From Cepaea nemoralis (taxonomy: Eukaryota > Mollusca > Gastropoda > Stylommatophora > Helicidae): 64,000 bases of DNA. Position numbers and translations under genes: made by a program. This document shows, one piece after another, positions 12,701 to 25,756 of this stretch. Under the pieces are notes generated by a model, which was not told the DNA's origin, did not search any database, and was given only the letters and a program-made list of their open reading frames with translations. The stretch lies in assembly GCA_014155875.1 (NCBI GenBank), contig JACEFZ010022355.1, forward strand, positions 1 to 64,000. Direction: 5' to 3'. The stretch's first letter is position 1, and every line of letters begins with the position of its first letter.

Positions 12701-15700
12701 GGTCAGGGCATAGTCTGTGTTGGGTCAGGGCATAGACCATGTTGGGTCAGGGCATAGACCGTGTTGGGTCAGGGCATAGTCTGTGTTGGGTCAGGGCATA
12801 GTCTGTGTTGGGTCAGGGCATAGACCCTGTTGGGTCAGGGCATAGACTGTGTTGGGTCAGGGCATAGTCTGTGTTGGGTCAGGGCATAGACCAGTGTTGG
12901 GTCAGGGCATAGTCTGTGTTGGGTCAGGGCATAGACCGTGTTGGGTCAGGGCATAGTCTGTGTTGGGTCAGGGCATAGACCATGTTGGGTCAGGGCATAG
13001 TCTGTGTTGGGTCAGGGCATAGTCTGTGTTGGGTCAGGGCATAGTCTGTTTTGGTCAGGGCATAGTCTGTGTTGGGTCAGGGCATAGACCCTGTTGGGTC
13101 AGGGCATAGACCGTGTTGGGTCAGGGCATAGTCTGTGTTGGGTCAGGGCATAGACCGTGTTGGGTCCGGGCATAGACCATGTTGGGTCCGGGCATAGATC
13201 GTGTTGGGTCAGGGCATAGTCTGTGTTGGGTAGGGCATAGACCGTGTTAGGTCAGGGCATAGTCTGTGTTGGTCAGGCATAGTCCTGTGTTGGGTCAGGG
13301 CATAGACCATGTTGGTCAGGGCATAGTCCTGTTGGGTCAGGGCATAGACCGTGTTGGGTCAGGGCATAGTCTGTGTTGGGTCAGGGCATAGACCGTGTTG
13401 TGTCAGGGCATAGTCTGTGTTGGGTCCGGGCATAGACCGTGTTGGTGTCCGGGCATAGACCTGTGTTGGGATCCGGGCATAGACCGTGTTGGGGTCAGGG
13501 CATAGTCTGTGTTGGGTCAGGGCATAGACCGTGTTGGTTCAGGGCATAGTCTGTGTTGGGTCAGGGCATAGACCGTGTTGGGTCAGGGCATAGTCTGTGT
13601 TGGGTCAGGGCATAGACCGTGTTGGTGTCAGGGCATAGTCTGTGTTGGGTCAGGGCATAGACCGTGTTGTGTCAGGGCATAGTCTGTGTTGGGTCGGGCA
13701 TAGACTGTGTTGTGTCAGGGCACAGTCCTGTGTTGGGTCCGGGCATAGACCGTGTTGGGTCAGAGGGCATAGTCTGTGTTGGGTCAGGGCATAGACCGTG
13801 TTGGGTCAGGGCATAGTCTGTGTTGGTTCAGGGCATAGACCGTGTTGGGTCAGGGCATAGTCTGTGTTGGGTCAGGGCATAGACCATGTTGGGTCAGGGC
13901 ATAGTCTGTGTTGGGTCCGGGCATAGACCGTGTTGGGTCAGGGCATAGTCTGTGTTGGGTCAGGGCATAGACCGTGTTGGGTCAGGGCATAGTCTGTGTT
14001 GTGTCAGGGCATAGACCGTGTTGGGTCAGGGCATAGTCTGTGTTGGGTCAGGGCATAGGACCATGTTGGGTCAGGGCATAGACCGTGTTGGTCAGGGCAT
14101 AGACTGTGTTGTGTCAGGGCATAGTCCTGTGTTGTGTCAGGCATAGACCGTGTTGTGTCAGGGCATAGATCTGTGTTGGGTCAGGGCATAGACCGTGTTG
14201 GGTCCAGGCATAGACCGTGTTGTGTCAGGGCATAGTCTGTGTTGTGTCAGGGCATAGTCTGTGTTGTGTCAGGGCATAGACCGTGTTGTGTCAGGGCATA
14301 GTCTGTGTTGGGTCCGGGCATAGACCGTGTTGTGTCAGGGCATAGTCCATGTTGGGTCAGGGCATAGTCTGTGTTGGGTCAGGGCATAGACCGTGTTGGG
14401 TCAGGGCATAGTCGTGTTGTGTCAGGGCATAGTCTGTGTTGGGTCAGGGCATAGACCATGTTTGGGTCAGGGCATAGATCCTGTGTTGGGTCAGGGCATA
14501 GACTGTGTTGGGTCAGGGCAGTAGTAAAACTTTTGGTCAGGGCATAGTCGGGTTGTGTCAGGGGCATAAGTCTGTGTTGGGTCAGGGCATGTCTGTGTTG
14601 GGTCAGGGCATAGTCTGTGGTTGGGTCAGGGCATAGACTGTGTTGGTCAGGCATAGTCTGTGTTGGTCAGGGTAAAACTGTGTTGGGTCAGGGCATAGTC
14701 TGTGTTGGGGGCAGGGCATAGTCTGTGTTGGGTCAGGTATAAAACGTGTTGGGTCAGGGCATAGCTGTGTTGGGTCAGGGCATAAAACTGTTGGGTCAGG
14801 GCATAGTCTGTGTTGGGTCAGGCATAGACTGTTTGGGTCAGGGCATAGTCTGTGTTGGGTCAGGCATAGACTGTGTTGGTCAGGGCATAGCTGTGTTGGG
14901 TCAGGGTAGTCTGTGGGGTCAGGGCATAGCCTGTTGGGTCAGGCATAGACTGTGTTGGGTCAGGGAATAGTCTGTGTTGGGTCAGGGCGATAGTCTGTGT
15001 TGGGTCAGGGCATAGTACCGTGTTGGGTCGGGGCATAGTACTGTGTTGGGTCAGGGCATAGTCTGTGTTGGGTCAGGGCATAGTACCTGTGTGGGTCAGG
15101 GCATAGTACTGTGTTGGGTCAGGGCATAGTCTGTGTTGGGTCATGGTCATAGATCCGTGTTGGGTCAGGGCATAGTACCTGTGTTGGATCAGGGCATAGT
15201 CTGTGTTGGGTCAGGGCATAGACCGTGTTGGGTCAGGGCATAGTCTGTGTTGGGTCAGGGCATAGACCGTGTTGGGTCAGGGCATAGTCTGTGTTGGTCA
15301 GGGCATAGACCGTGTTGGTCAGTGGCATAGTCCTGTGTTGGGTCAGGGCATAGTCCTGTGTTGGGTCAGGGCATAGTCTGTGTTGGGTCCGGGCATAGAT
15401 CCTGTGTTGTGTCAGGGCATAGTCTGTGTTGGGTCAGGGCATAGTCTGTGTTGGGTCAGGGCATAGTCTGTGTTGGGTAGGGCATAGACTCGTGTTGGGT
15501 CAGGGCATAGTCTGTGTTGGGTCAGGCATAAGACGTGTGGGTCAGGGCATAGTCCTGTGTTGGGTCAGGGCATAGTCTGTGTTGGGTCAGGGCATAGTCT
15601 GTGTTGGGTCAGGCATAGTCTGTGTTGGGTCAGGGCATAGTCTGTGTTGGGTCAGAGCTAGTAACTGTGTTGGGTCAGGGCATAGTCTGTGTTGGGTCAG

Positions 15701-18700
15701 GGCATAGTCTGTGTTGGGTCAGGGCATAGTCTGTGTTGGGTCAGAGGTATAAAACTGTGTTGGGTCAGGGCATAGTCTGTGTTGGGTCAGGGCATAGTCT
15801 GTGTTGGGTCAGGGCATAGTCTGTGTTGGGTCAGAGTATAAAACTGTGTTGGGTCAGGGCATAGTCTGTGTTGGGTCAGGGCATAGTCTGTGTTGGGTCA
15901 GGGCATAGTCTGTGTTGGGTCAGGGCATAGTCTGTGTTTGGGTCAGGGCATAGTCTGTGTTGGGTCAGGCATAGTAACTGTGGTTGGGTCAGGGCATAGT
16001 CCTGTGTTGGTCAGGGCATAGTCTGTGTTGGGTCAGGGCATAGACGTGTTGGGTCAGGGCATAGTCTGTGTTGGGTCAGGGCATAGTCTGTGTTGGGTCA
16101 GGGCATAGTCTGTGTTGGGTCAGGGCATAGTACTGTGTTGGGTCAGGGCATAAAACTGTGTTGGGTCAGGGCATAGTCTGTGTTGGGTCAGGGCATAGTC
16201 TGTGTTGGGTCAGGGCATAGTCTGTGTTGGGTCAGGGCATAGAACTGTTGGGTCAGGGCATAGTCCTGTGTTGGGTCAGGGCATAGACCTGTGTTGGTCA
16301 GGGCATAGTACTGTGTTGGGTCAGGGCATAGACCGTGTTGGGTCAGGGCATAGTCTGTGTTGGGTCAGGGCATAGACCGTGTTGGGTCAGGGCATAGTCT
16401 GTGTTGGGTCAGGGCATAGACCGTGTTGGGTCAGGGCATAGTCTGTGTTGGGTCAGGGCATAGACCATGTTGGGTCAGGGCATAGTCCTGTGTTGGGTCA
16501 GGGCATAGATCTGTGTTGGGTCGGGCATAGTCTGTGTTGGGTCAGGGCATAGATCGTGTTGGGTCAGGGCATAGATCTGTGTTGGGTCAGGCATAGACCG
16601 TGTTGGGTCAGGGCATAGACCTGTGTTGGGTCAGGGCATAGTCTGTGTTGGGTCAGGGTATAAAACTGTGTTGGTCAGGGCATAGTCTGTGTTGGGTCAG
16701 GGCATAGTCTGTGTGTGTCAGGGCATAGTCTGTGTTGTGTCAGGGCATAGACCGTGTTGGATCAGGGCATAGACCGTGTTGGGTCAGGGCATAGTCTGTG
16801 TTGGGTCAGGGCATAGTCTGTGTTGGGTCAGGGCATAGTCTGTGTTGGGTCAGGGCATAGTCTGTGTTGGGTCAGGGCATAGTCTGTGTTGGGTCAGGGC
16901 ATAGTCTGTGTTGGGTCAGGGCATAGTCTGTGTTGGGTCAGGGCATAGTCTGTGTTGGGTCAGGGTATAAAACTGTGTTGGGTCAGGGCATAGTCCTGTT
17001 GGGTCAGGGCATAGTCTGTGTTGGGTCAGGGCATAGTACGTGTTGGGTCAGGGCATAGTACTGTGTTGGGTCAGGGCATAGTCTGTGTTGGGTCAGGGCA
17101 TAGACCGTGTTGGGTCAGGGCATAGTCTGTGTTAGGTCAGAGTGTAAAGCTTGGGTCAGGGCATAGTCTGTGTTGGGTCAGAGTATAAAACTGTGTTGGG
17201 TCAGTGAAATAGTCGTGTTGGGTCAGAGTGTAAAAACTGTGTTGCGGTCAGCATAGTCTGTGTTGGGTTCAGAGTGTAAACCATGTTGGGTCAGGGCATG
17301 TCTTGTGTTGGGCAGGGCATAGTCTGTGTTGGGTCAGGGCAGAGTCTGTGTTGGGTCAAGGGCATAGTCTGTGTGGGTCAGGGCATAGTCTTGTGTTGGG
17401 TCAGGGCAAGTCTGTTTGGGTCAGGGCCATAGTTGTGTTGGGTCAGAGTGTATAGTCCTGTGTGGGGTCAGGGCATTAGTCTGTGCTTGGTTCGGGGCAT
17501 AGTCTGTGTTGGGTCAGGGCATAGTCTGTGTTGGGTCAGGGCATAGTCTGTGTTGGGTCAGGGCATAGTCTGTGTTGGGTCAGGGCATAGACTGTGTTGG
17601 GTCAGGGCATAGTCTGTGTGGGTCAGGGCATAGTCTGTGTTGGGTCAGGGCATAGTCTGTGTTGGGTCAGGGCATAGTCTGTGTTGGGTCAGAGTATAAA
17701 ACTGTGTTGGGTCAGGGCATAGACTGTGTTGGGTCAGGGCATAGACCGTGTTGGGTCAGGGCATAGTCTGTGTTGGGTCAGAGTATAAACCTGTGTTGGG
17801 TCAGGGCATAGTCTGTGTTGGGTCAGGGTATAAAACTGTGTTGGGTCAGGGCATAAAACTGTGTTGGGTCAGGGCATAGATCCTGTTGGGTCAGGGCATA
17901 GTCTGTGTTGGGTCAGGGCATAGTCTGTGTTGGGTCAGGGCATAGTCTGTTTGGGTCAGGGCATAGTCTGTGTTGGGTCAGGGCATAGACCCTGTTGGGT
18001 CAGGGCATAGACTGTGTTGGGTCAGGGCATAGTCTGTGTTGGGTCAGGGCATAGACCGTGTTGGGTCAGGGCATAGTCTGTGTTGGGTCAGGGCATAGAC
18101 CATGGTTGGGTCAGGGCATAGACCTGTGTCTGGGTCAGGGCATAGACCGTGTTGGGTCAGGGCATAGATCCGTGTTGGGTCAGGGCATAGACCTGTGTTG
18201 GGTCAGGGCATAGTCTGTGTTGGGTCAGGGCATAGACTGTGTTGGTCAGGGCATAGTCTGTGTTGGGTCAGGGCATAGACCGTGTTGGGTCAGGGCATAG
18301 TCTGTGTTGGGTCAGGGCATAGACCTGTGTGGGTCAGGGCATAGTCTGTGTTGGGTCAGGGCATAGACTGTGTTGGGTCAGGGCATAGTCTGTGTTGGGT
18401 CAGGGCATAGTCTGTGTTGGGTCAGGGCATAGTCTGTGTTGGGTCAGGGCATAGACCGTGTTGGGTCAGGGCATAGTCTGTGTTGGGTCAGAGGGCATAG
18501 ACGTGTTGGGTCAGGGCATAGTCTGTGTTGGGTCAGAGTGCATAGAACCGGTGTTGGGTCAGGCATAGTCTGTGTTGGGTCAGGGCATAGACTGTGTGGG
18601 TCAGGGCATAGTCTGTGTTGGGTCAGGGCATAGTCTGTGTTGGGTCAGGGCATAGTCTGTGTTGGGTCAGGGCATAGTACCTGTGTTGGGTCAGGGCATA

Positions 18701-21700
18701 GATCTGTGTTGGGTTCAGGGCATAGACAGTGTTGTGGTCAGGCATAGTCTGTGTTGGGTCAGGCATAGACCGTGTTGTGTCAGGGCATAGTCTGTGTTGG
18801 GTCCGGGCATAGACCGTGTTTGGTCCAGGGCATAGTCTGTGTTGGGTCAGGGCATAGACCTGTTGGTCAGGGCCATAGTCTGTGTTGGGTCAGGGCATAG
18901 ACAGTGTTGGGTCAGGGCATAGTCTGTGTTGGGTCAGGCATAGCCTGTGTTGGGTCAGGGGCATAGATCTGTGTTGGGTCAGGGCATAGACCGTATTGGG
19001 TCAGGGCATAGACCGTGTTGGGTCAGGGCATAGACCGTGTTGGTCAGGGCATAGTCTGTGTTGGGGTCAGGGCATAAGACCATAGTTGGTCAGGGCATAG
19101 TTCTGTGTTGGGTCAGGGCATAGACCGTGTTGGTTCAGGGCAATAGTCTGTGTTGTGTCAGGGCATAGCCTGTTGGGTCAGGGCATAGTCTGTTGGGTCA
19201 GGGCATAGCCCTGTTGGGTCAGGGCATAGACCTGTGTTGGTCAGGGCATAGTCTGTGTTGGGTCAGGGCATAGTCTGTGTTGGGTCAGGGCATAGTCTGT
19301 GTTGGGTCAGGGCATAGACCCTGTTGGGTCAGGGCATAGATCTGTGTTGGGTCAGGGCATAGTCTGTGTTGGGTCAGGGCATAGACCGTGTTGGGGTCAG
19401 GGCATAGGCCGTGTTGGGTCAGGGCATAGACCATGTGTGTCGGCATAGACCATATTGGGTCCGGGCATAGACCATGTTGGGTCAGGGCATAGTCCTGTGT
19501 TGGGTCAGGGCAATAGACCGTGTTGGGTCAGGGCATAGTCCTGTGTTGTGTCAGGGCATAGACTGTGTTAGGGTCAGGGCATAGTCTGTGTTGGGGTCAG
19601 GGCATAGTCGTGTTGGGTCAGGGCATAGTCGTGTTGGGTCAGGGCATAGACCGTGTTGGGTCAGGGCATAGTCTGTGTTGGGTCAGGGCATAGCCTGTGT
19701 TGGGTCAGGGCATAGTCTGTGTTGGGTCAGGGCATAGTCTGTGTTGGGTCAGGGCATAGAACTGTGTTGGGTCAGGGCATAGTCTGTGTTGGGTCAGGGC
19801 ATAGTCTGTGTTGGTCAGGGCATAGACCCGGGTTGGAGTCAGGGCATAGTACCTGTGTGGGTCAGGGCATAGTACTGTGTTGGGTCAGGGCATAGATCTG
19901 TGTTTGGGTCAGGGCATGAGATCATGTTGGGTCAGGGCATAGACGCATAGTTGTGTCAGGGCATAGTACAGTGTTGGTTCCGGGCATAGACCGTGTTGGG
20001 TCAAGGGCATAGTATGTGGGGTGGGTCAGGGCATAGACCGTGTGGGTCAAGGGCATAGTCCTGTGTTGGGTCAGGGCAATAGTACCGTAGGTTGGGTCAG
20101 GGACATAGTCGTGTGTTGGGTCAGGGCATAGACCAGTGTTTGGGTAAGTCCCAGGGGCATAGTCCTGTAGTTGGGTCAGGGCATAGATTCTGTGTTGGGT
20201 CAGGGCATAGTCTGTTATGGGTCAGGCATAGTAAACCGTGTTGTTGGGTCAGGGCATAGGATCCTGTGTTCGTCAGGGCATAGAGCCGTGATTGGGTCAG
20301 GGCATAGTCTGTGTTGGGTCAGGGCATAGACCTTTGGGTCGGGGATAGCTTTTTGGGTCGGGCATAGCTTTTTGGGGCAGGGCATAGCCCTGTTGGGTCA
20401 GGGCATAAAGGGGGGGCCTGTTGGTTTTGGGGCAGGCATAGCGTGTTGGGGCAGGGGATAGCTTTTTGGGTCAGGGCATAGACCGTGTTGGGTCAGGGCA
20501 TAGCTGTGTTGGGGCGGGCATAGCCGTGTTGGGTCAGGGCATAGTCTGTGTTGGGTCGGGCATAGCCTGTTTGGTCAGGGCAAGTCTGTGTTGGGTCGGG
20601 CATAGACCTGTTGGGTCAGGGCATAGTCTGTGTTGGGTCGGGCATAGCCTGTTGGGTCAGGGCATAGCTTTTTGGGGCAGGGCATAGACCTGTTGGGTCA
20701 GGGCATAGTCTGTGTTGGGTCAGGGCATAGCGTGTTGGTCAGGGCATAGCTTTTTGGGTCGGGCATAGACCTGTTGGGTCAGGGCATAGTCTGTGTTGGG
20801 TCAGGGCATAGCGTGTTGGGTCGGGCATAGACCGTGTTGGGTCAGGGCATAGATCCGTGTTGGGTCAGGGCATAGTCCTGTGTTGGGTCAGGGCATAGTC
20901 CTGTGTTGGGTCAGGGCATAGATCCATGTGTTGGTCAGGGCATAGTCTGTGTTGGTCAGGGCATAGTCTGTGTTGGGTCAGGGCATAGTCCTGTGTTGGT
21001 GTCAGGGCATAGTCTGTGTTGGGTCAGGGCATAGAACGTGTGGGTCAGGGCATAGACTGTGTTGGGTCAGGGCATAGACCGTGTTGGGTCAGGGCATAGT
21101 CTGTGTTGGGTCCGGGCATAGTCTGTGTTGGGTCAGGGCATAGTCAGGGTGGGTCAGGGCATAGTCTGTGGGTGGTCGGGCATAGTCGTGTTGGGTCAGG
21201 GCATAGTCTGTGTTGGGTCGGGCATAGTCTGGTGTTGGGTCATGGGCATAGACCGTGTTGGGTCAGGGCAATAGAGCGTGTTGGGTCAGGGCATAGTCGT
21301 GTTGGGTGCAGGGCATAGTCCTGTGTTGGGTCAGGGCATAGTCTGTGTTGGGTCAGGGCATAGTCTGTGTTGGGTCAGGGCATAGCCTGTGTTGTGTCAG
21401 GGCATAGGACCGTGTTGGGTCAGGGCATAGTCTGTGTTGGGTCAGGGCATAGTACTGTGTTGGGTCAGGGCATAGTCTGTGTTGGGTCAGGGCATAGTCT
21501 GTGTGGGTCAGGCATAGTCTGTGTTGGGTCAGGCATAGGCCTGGGTTGGGTCATGGGCATAGTCCTGTGTTGGGTCAGGGCATGTCTGTGTTGGGGCAGG
21601 GCATAGCGTTTGGGTCAGGGGATAGTCTGTGTTGGGTCAGGGCATACTTTTTGGGTCAGGGCATAGCCGTGTTGGGGCAGGGCATAGCTTTTTGGGTCAG

Positions 21701-24700
21701 GGCATAGCCTGTTGGGGCAGGGCATAGTCTGTGTTGGGTAGGGCATAGCCTGTTGGGTCAGGGGATAGCTTTTGGGTCGGGCATAGACCTGTTGGGTCGG
21801 GCATAGCTTTTTGGGTCAGGGCATAGCGTGTTGGTCAGGGGATAGCTGTGTTGGGTCGGGCATAGCCCTGTTGGTCGGGCATAGCGTGTTGGTCGGGCAT
21901 AGCCTGTTGGGTCGGGGATAGCCGTGTTTTTCGGGGATAGCCGTGTTGGGTCAGGCATAGCGTGTTGGGTCAGGGCATAGTTGTGTTTGGGGCAGGGGAT
22001 AGCCGTGTTGGGGCAGGGGTAGTCTGTGTTTGGGGCAGGGCATAGACCGTGTTTGGGCAGGGATAGTCTGTGTTGGGTCGGGGATAGCTGTTGGTCAGGG
22101 CATAGTCTGTGTTTGGGGCGGGCATAGACCTGTTGGGTCAGGGCATAGTCTGTGTTGGGTCAGGGGATAGACCGTGTTGGGTCAGGGCTAGTCTGTGTTG
22201 GGTCGGGCATAGACCGTGTTGGGTCAGGGGGATAGTCTGTGTTGGGTCGGGCATAGACCTGTTGGGTCCCGGGGGGGCCCTAGCCGTGTTGGTCAGGGCA
22301 TAGCGTTTGGGTCGGGGAAATTTTTTGGGGGTGTGTTGGGTCAGGGGATAGCGTGTTGGGTAGGGCATAGGGGGGGGGGCCCCTGTTGGGTCAGGGGATA
22401 GTCTGTGTTGGGGCAGGGGATAGACCTGTTGGTCAGGCATAGCCTTTTGGGGCAGGGGATAGCCTGTTGGGTCGGGCATAGCGTTTGGGTCGGGCATAGC
22501 GTGTTGGGTCAGGGCATAGCCCTTTTTGGTCAGGGCATAGCCGTGTTGGTCAGGGGAAGTCTGTTTGGGTCGGGCATAGCCTGTTGGGTCAGGGCATAGT
22601 CTGTGTTGGGGCAGGGCATAACCTGTTGGGTCGGGCATAGTCTTTTGGGGCGGGCATAGCCTGTTGGGTCGGGCAAGCCGTGTTGGGTCAGGGGATAGGT
22701 GTTGGTCAGGGCATAGCGTGTTGGGTCGGGGATAGCTTTTTGGGGCAGGGGTAGCGTGTTGGTCAGGGCATAGCGTGTTGGGTAGGGCATAGCGTGTTGG
22801 GTCAGGGCATAGACCGTGTTGGGTCAGGGGATAGCGTGTTTGGGGCAGGGCATAGTACGGTGTTGGGTCAGGGCATAGTCTGTGTTGGGTCAGGGCATAG
22901 ACCGTGTTGGGTCAGGGCATAGTCTGTGTTGGGTCAGGGCATAGTCCTGTGTTTGGGTCAGGGCATAGTCTGTGTTGGGTCAGAGGCATAGACCGTGTTG
23001 GGTCAGGGCATATCCGGTGTTGGGTCAGGGGCATAGTCTGTGTTGGTCAGGGCATAGATCTGTGTTGGGTCAGGGCATAGTCTGTGTTGGGTCCGGACAT
23101 AGTCTGTGTTGGGTCAGGAGGCATAGACCGTGTTGGGTCAGGGCATAGTCTGTGTTGGGTCAGGGCATAGTCCGGTGTTGGTCAGGCATGACGTTGTTTG
23201 GGTCAGGCATAGACCGTGTTGGGTCCGGGCATAGTCTGTGTTGTGTCAGGGCATAGACGTGTTGTGTCAGGGGCATAGTCCTGTGTTGGGTCAGGGCATA
23301 GACCTGTTGGGGTCAGGGCATAGTCGGTGTTGGGTCAGGGCATAGACCGTGTTGGGTTCAGGCATAGTCCGTGTTGGGTCAGGGCATAGTCTGTGTTGGG
23401 TCAGGCATAGACCGTGTTGTGTCAGGGCATAGATCATGTTGTGTCCGGGCATAGTACCGTGTTGTGTCAGGGCATAGACCGTGTTGGGTCTGGGCATAGT
23501 CTGTGTTGGGTCAGGGCATAGTCTGTGTTGGGTCAGGGCATAGACCGTGTTGGGTCAGGGCATAGTCTGTGTTGGGTCAGGGCAATAGACCGTGTTTGGT
23601 CAGGGCATAGTACTGTGTTGGGTCAGGGCATAGACCGTGTTGTGTCAGGGCATAGTCTGTGTTGGGTCCGGGCATAGACCGTGTTGGGTCAGGGCATAGT
23701 CTGTGTTGGGTCAGGGCATAGACCGTGTTGGGTCAGGGCATAGTCTGTGTTGGGTCAGGGCATAGACCGTGTTGGGTCAGGGCATAGTCTGTGTTGGGTC
23801 AGGGCATAGACCGTGTTTGGTCATGTTATAGTCTGTGTTGGGTCAGGGCATAGAACCTGTTGGGTCAGGGCATAGTCTGTGTTGGGTCAGGGGCATAGAC
23901 CGTGTTGGGTCAGGGCATAGTCTGTGTTGGGTCAGGGGCATAGACCTATTGGGTCAGGGCATAGTCTGTGTTGGGTCAGGGGCATAGACCCTGGTGGGTC
24001 AGGGCATAGTCTGTGTTGGGTCAGGGCATAGTCTGTTTGGGTCAGGGCATAGTCCTGTGTTGGGTCAGGGCATAGACCTGTTGGGTCAGGGCATAGAACC
24101 GTGTTGGTCAGGGCATAGTCTGTGTTGGGTCAGGCATAGACCTGATGGTTGGGTCCGAGGGCATAGATTCATGTGTTGGGTCAGGGCATAGATCAGGTTG
24201 TTGTGTCAGGGCATAGACCATAGTGTTGGGTCAGCGGCATAGACCATTGTTGGGTCCAGGGCAATAAGATCATAGTGTTGGGTCAGGGCATAGTCTGTGT
24301 TGGGTCAGGCATAGACTTGTTGTGTCATGCATAGTCTGTGGTAGTTCAGGGCAATAGTCCGTGTTGTGGTCAGGGCATAGTCCTGTGTTTGGTCAGGGCA
24401 ATAGTCTGTGTTGGTCAGGGCATAGATCTGTGTTGGGTCAGGGCATAGTCTGTGTTGGGTCAGGGCATAGTCTGTGTTGGGTCAGGGCATAGACCGTGTT
24501 GGGTCAGGGCATAGTCTGTGTTGGGTCAGGGCATAGTCTGTGTTGGGTCAGGCATAGACCGTGTTGTGTCAGGGCATAGACCATGTTGTTTCCGGGCATA
24601 GTCTGTGTTGTGTCAGGGCATAGACCGTGTTGGGTCTGGGCATAGTCTGTGTTGGGTCAGGGCATAGTCTGTGTTGGGTCAGGGCATAGACCGTGTTGGG

Positions 24701-24708
24701 TCAGGGCG
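3777..24708 (+). repeat. Giant 22-bp satellite array, roughly 900 units
   Basis: The unit is GTGTTGGGTCAGGGCATAG followed by a three-base variable end, mostly TCT or ACC, giving 22 bp. About 3777-4130 is a badly degraded left edge; clean units begin near 4140 and the array stops at GGTCAGGGCGCAGGGC near 24708. At 5040-5520 the TCT and ACC units alternate almost perfectly, a 44-bp dimer. Variants include GGTCCGGGC, TTGTGTCAG, TTAGGTCAG, TTCGGTCAG and a form carrying TATAAAAC. Indel-rich sectors (7.7-8.1, 9.36-10.3, 14.45-15, 17.1-17.5 and 18.7-24.4 kb in part) look like sequencing error mixed with real decay. The G-strand has two GGG runs per unit. Since 22 is not a multiple of three, only short frames of 60-90 residues appear (one minus-strand frame near 22.1-22.6 kb reaches 166), and I see no coding signal. 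Confidence 0.95.
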
Positions 24709-24754
24709 CAGGGCCCCAAGGATTCCATGTGTATATCTCCACTGCTGTGCTAAG

Positions 24755-24850
24755 ACCGGCGATATGTGGCTGGGAGATAGTGAACTGCGTTACACAGTTC
24801 GCCGACACACGGAGTCCAGGGTTCGAAATCAGCTGTGGTAGTTTAGGAAT
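24755..24850 (+). other. tRNA-like (Pol III box) sequence, possible SINE head
   Basis: The sequence has a loose A-box (TGGCTGGGAGATAG) and, about 50 bp later, a near-consensus B-box (GGTTCGAAATC). Between them GAACTG and CAGTTC form a stem with a 7-base loop, like an anticodon arm. The T-stem pairs poorly and no acceptor stem is evident, so it is not a functional tRNA gene. It is more likely a tRNA-derived SINE remnant. Confidence 0.35.
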
Positions 24851-24990
24851 GTTCTAGTAAATCACATCAGTCAGTAAATGCTGGTGTTGATTGCAAAGTT
24901 CTGTAAGGGACATGCAACTAACTTTCGATTGTGCTCACGCCTCATGTCTCGGAAGCTGAAATACTTTGGCAGTAATGAACCTAACGGTGG

Positions 24991-25473
24991 CTGTGAATGA
25001 TCAGTGGTATAAAACATGGTTCCGGGGAAAGAGGCAGGGGTGGCCCAGCACGGAGATAGACACAAGACATTGCAGTCACCTTGGGTCTGTGAATGATCAG
25101 TGGTATAAAACATGGTTCCGGGGAAAGAGGCAGGGGTGGCCCAGCACGGAGATAGACACAAGACATTGCAGTCACCTTGGGTCTGTGAATGATCAGTGGT
25201 ATAAAACATGGTTCCGGGGAAAGAGGCAGGGGTGGCCCAGCACGGAGATAGGACACAAGACATTGCAGTCACCTTGGGTCTGTGAATGATCAGTGGTATA
25301 AAACATGGTTCCGGGGAAAGAGGCAGGGGTGGCCCAGCACGGAGATAGGACACAAGACATTGCAGTCACCTTGGGTCTGTGAATGATCAGTGGTATAAAA
25401 CATGGTTCCGGGGAAAGAGGCAGGGGTGGCCCAGCACGGAGATAGACACAAGACATTGCAGTCACCTTGGGTC
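24991..25473. repeat. 96/97-bp minisatellite, 5 copies
   Basis: Five almost identical units starting CTGTGAATGATCAGTGG at 24991, 25087, 25183, 25280 and 25377. Three units are 96 bp; two are 97 bp because of one extra G in AGATAGGACAC. Open frames on both strands follow from the 96-bp period. Confidence 0.97.
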
Positions 25474-25612
25474 TGTGGCAGGAGAAATAGTACGCGGATA
25501 TAGAGACTTTTCGGGGTGCCGCAGGAGAGCGACGTTTCGCAAATGGACTGCTATATGATGATATGTCTGCTTAAAAGTTCTAACAAACAATATATGCTGT
25601 CATCTGGAGGTC
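25474..25612. other. Unique spacer
   Basis: Short unique sequence between the 96-bp array and the pyrimidine tract. No feature recognised. Confidence 0.4.
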
Positions 25613-25756
25613 ACTTTCTCTTTCTTTCACTCTCGCCCCCCTCTAACTCCCTCTCACTTTCTTTCTCCCCCCCCCCCCCCTAACTCTCTCACTTTCTCTC
25701 TCGCCCGTCTCTAACACACTTCCACTTTCTCCCCCCGTATTTCCCCCTCTCTGTGA
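25613..25756 (+). repeat. Pyrimidine-rich simple repeat
   Basis: CT-rich tract with repeated CTCTCACTTTCT and CTCTAACTC blocks and a 14-base poly-C run at 25667-25680. Confidence 0.85.

Noticed and set aside
24871..25465. Frames of 90-160 codons over the 96-bp array
   Set aside because: Open on both strands because the unit is 32 codons long; no known domain.
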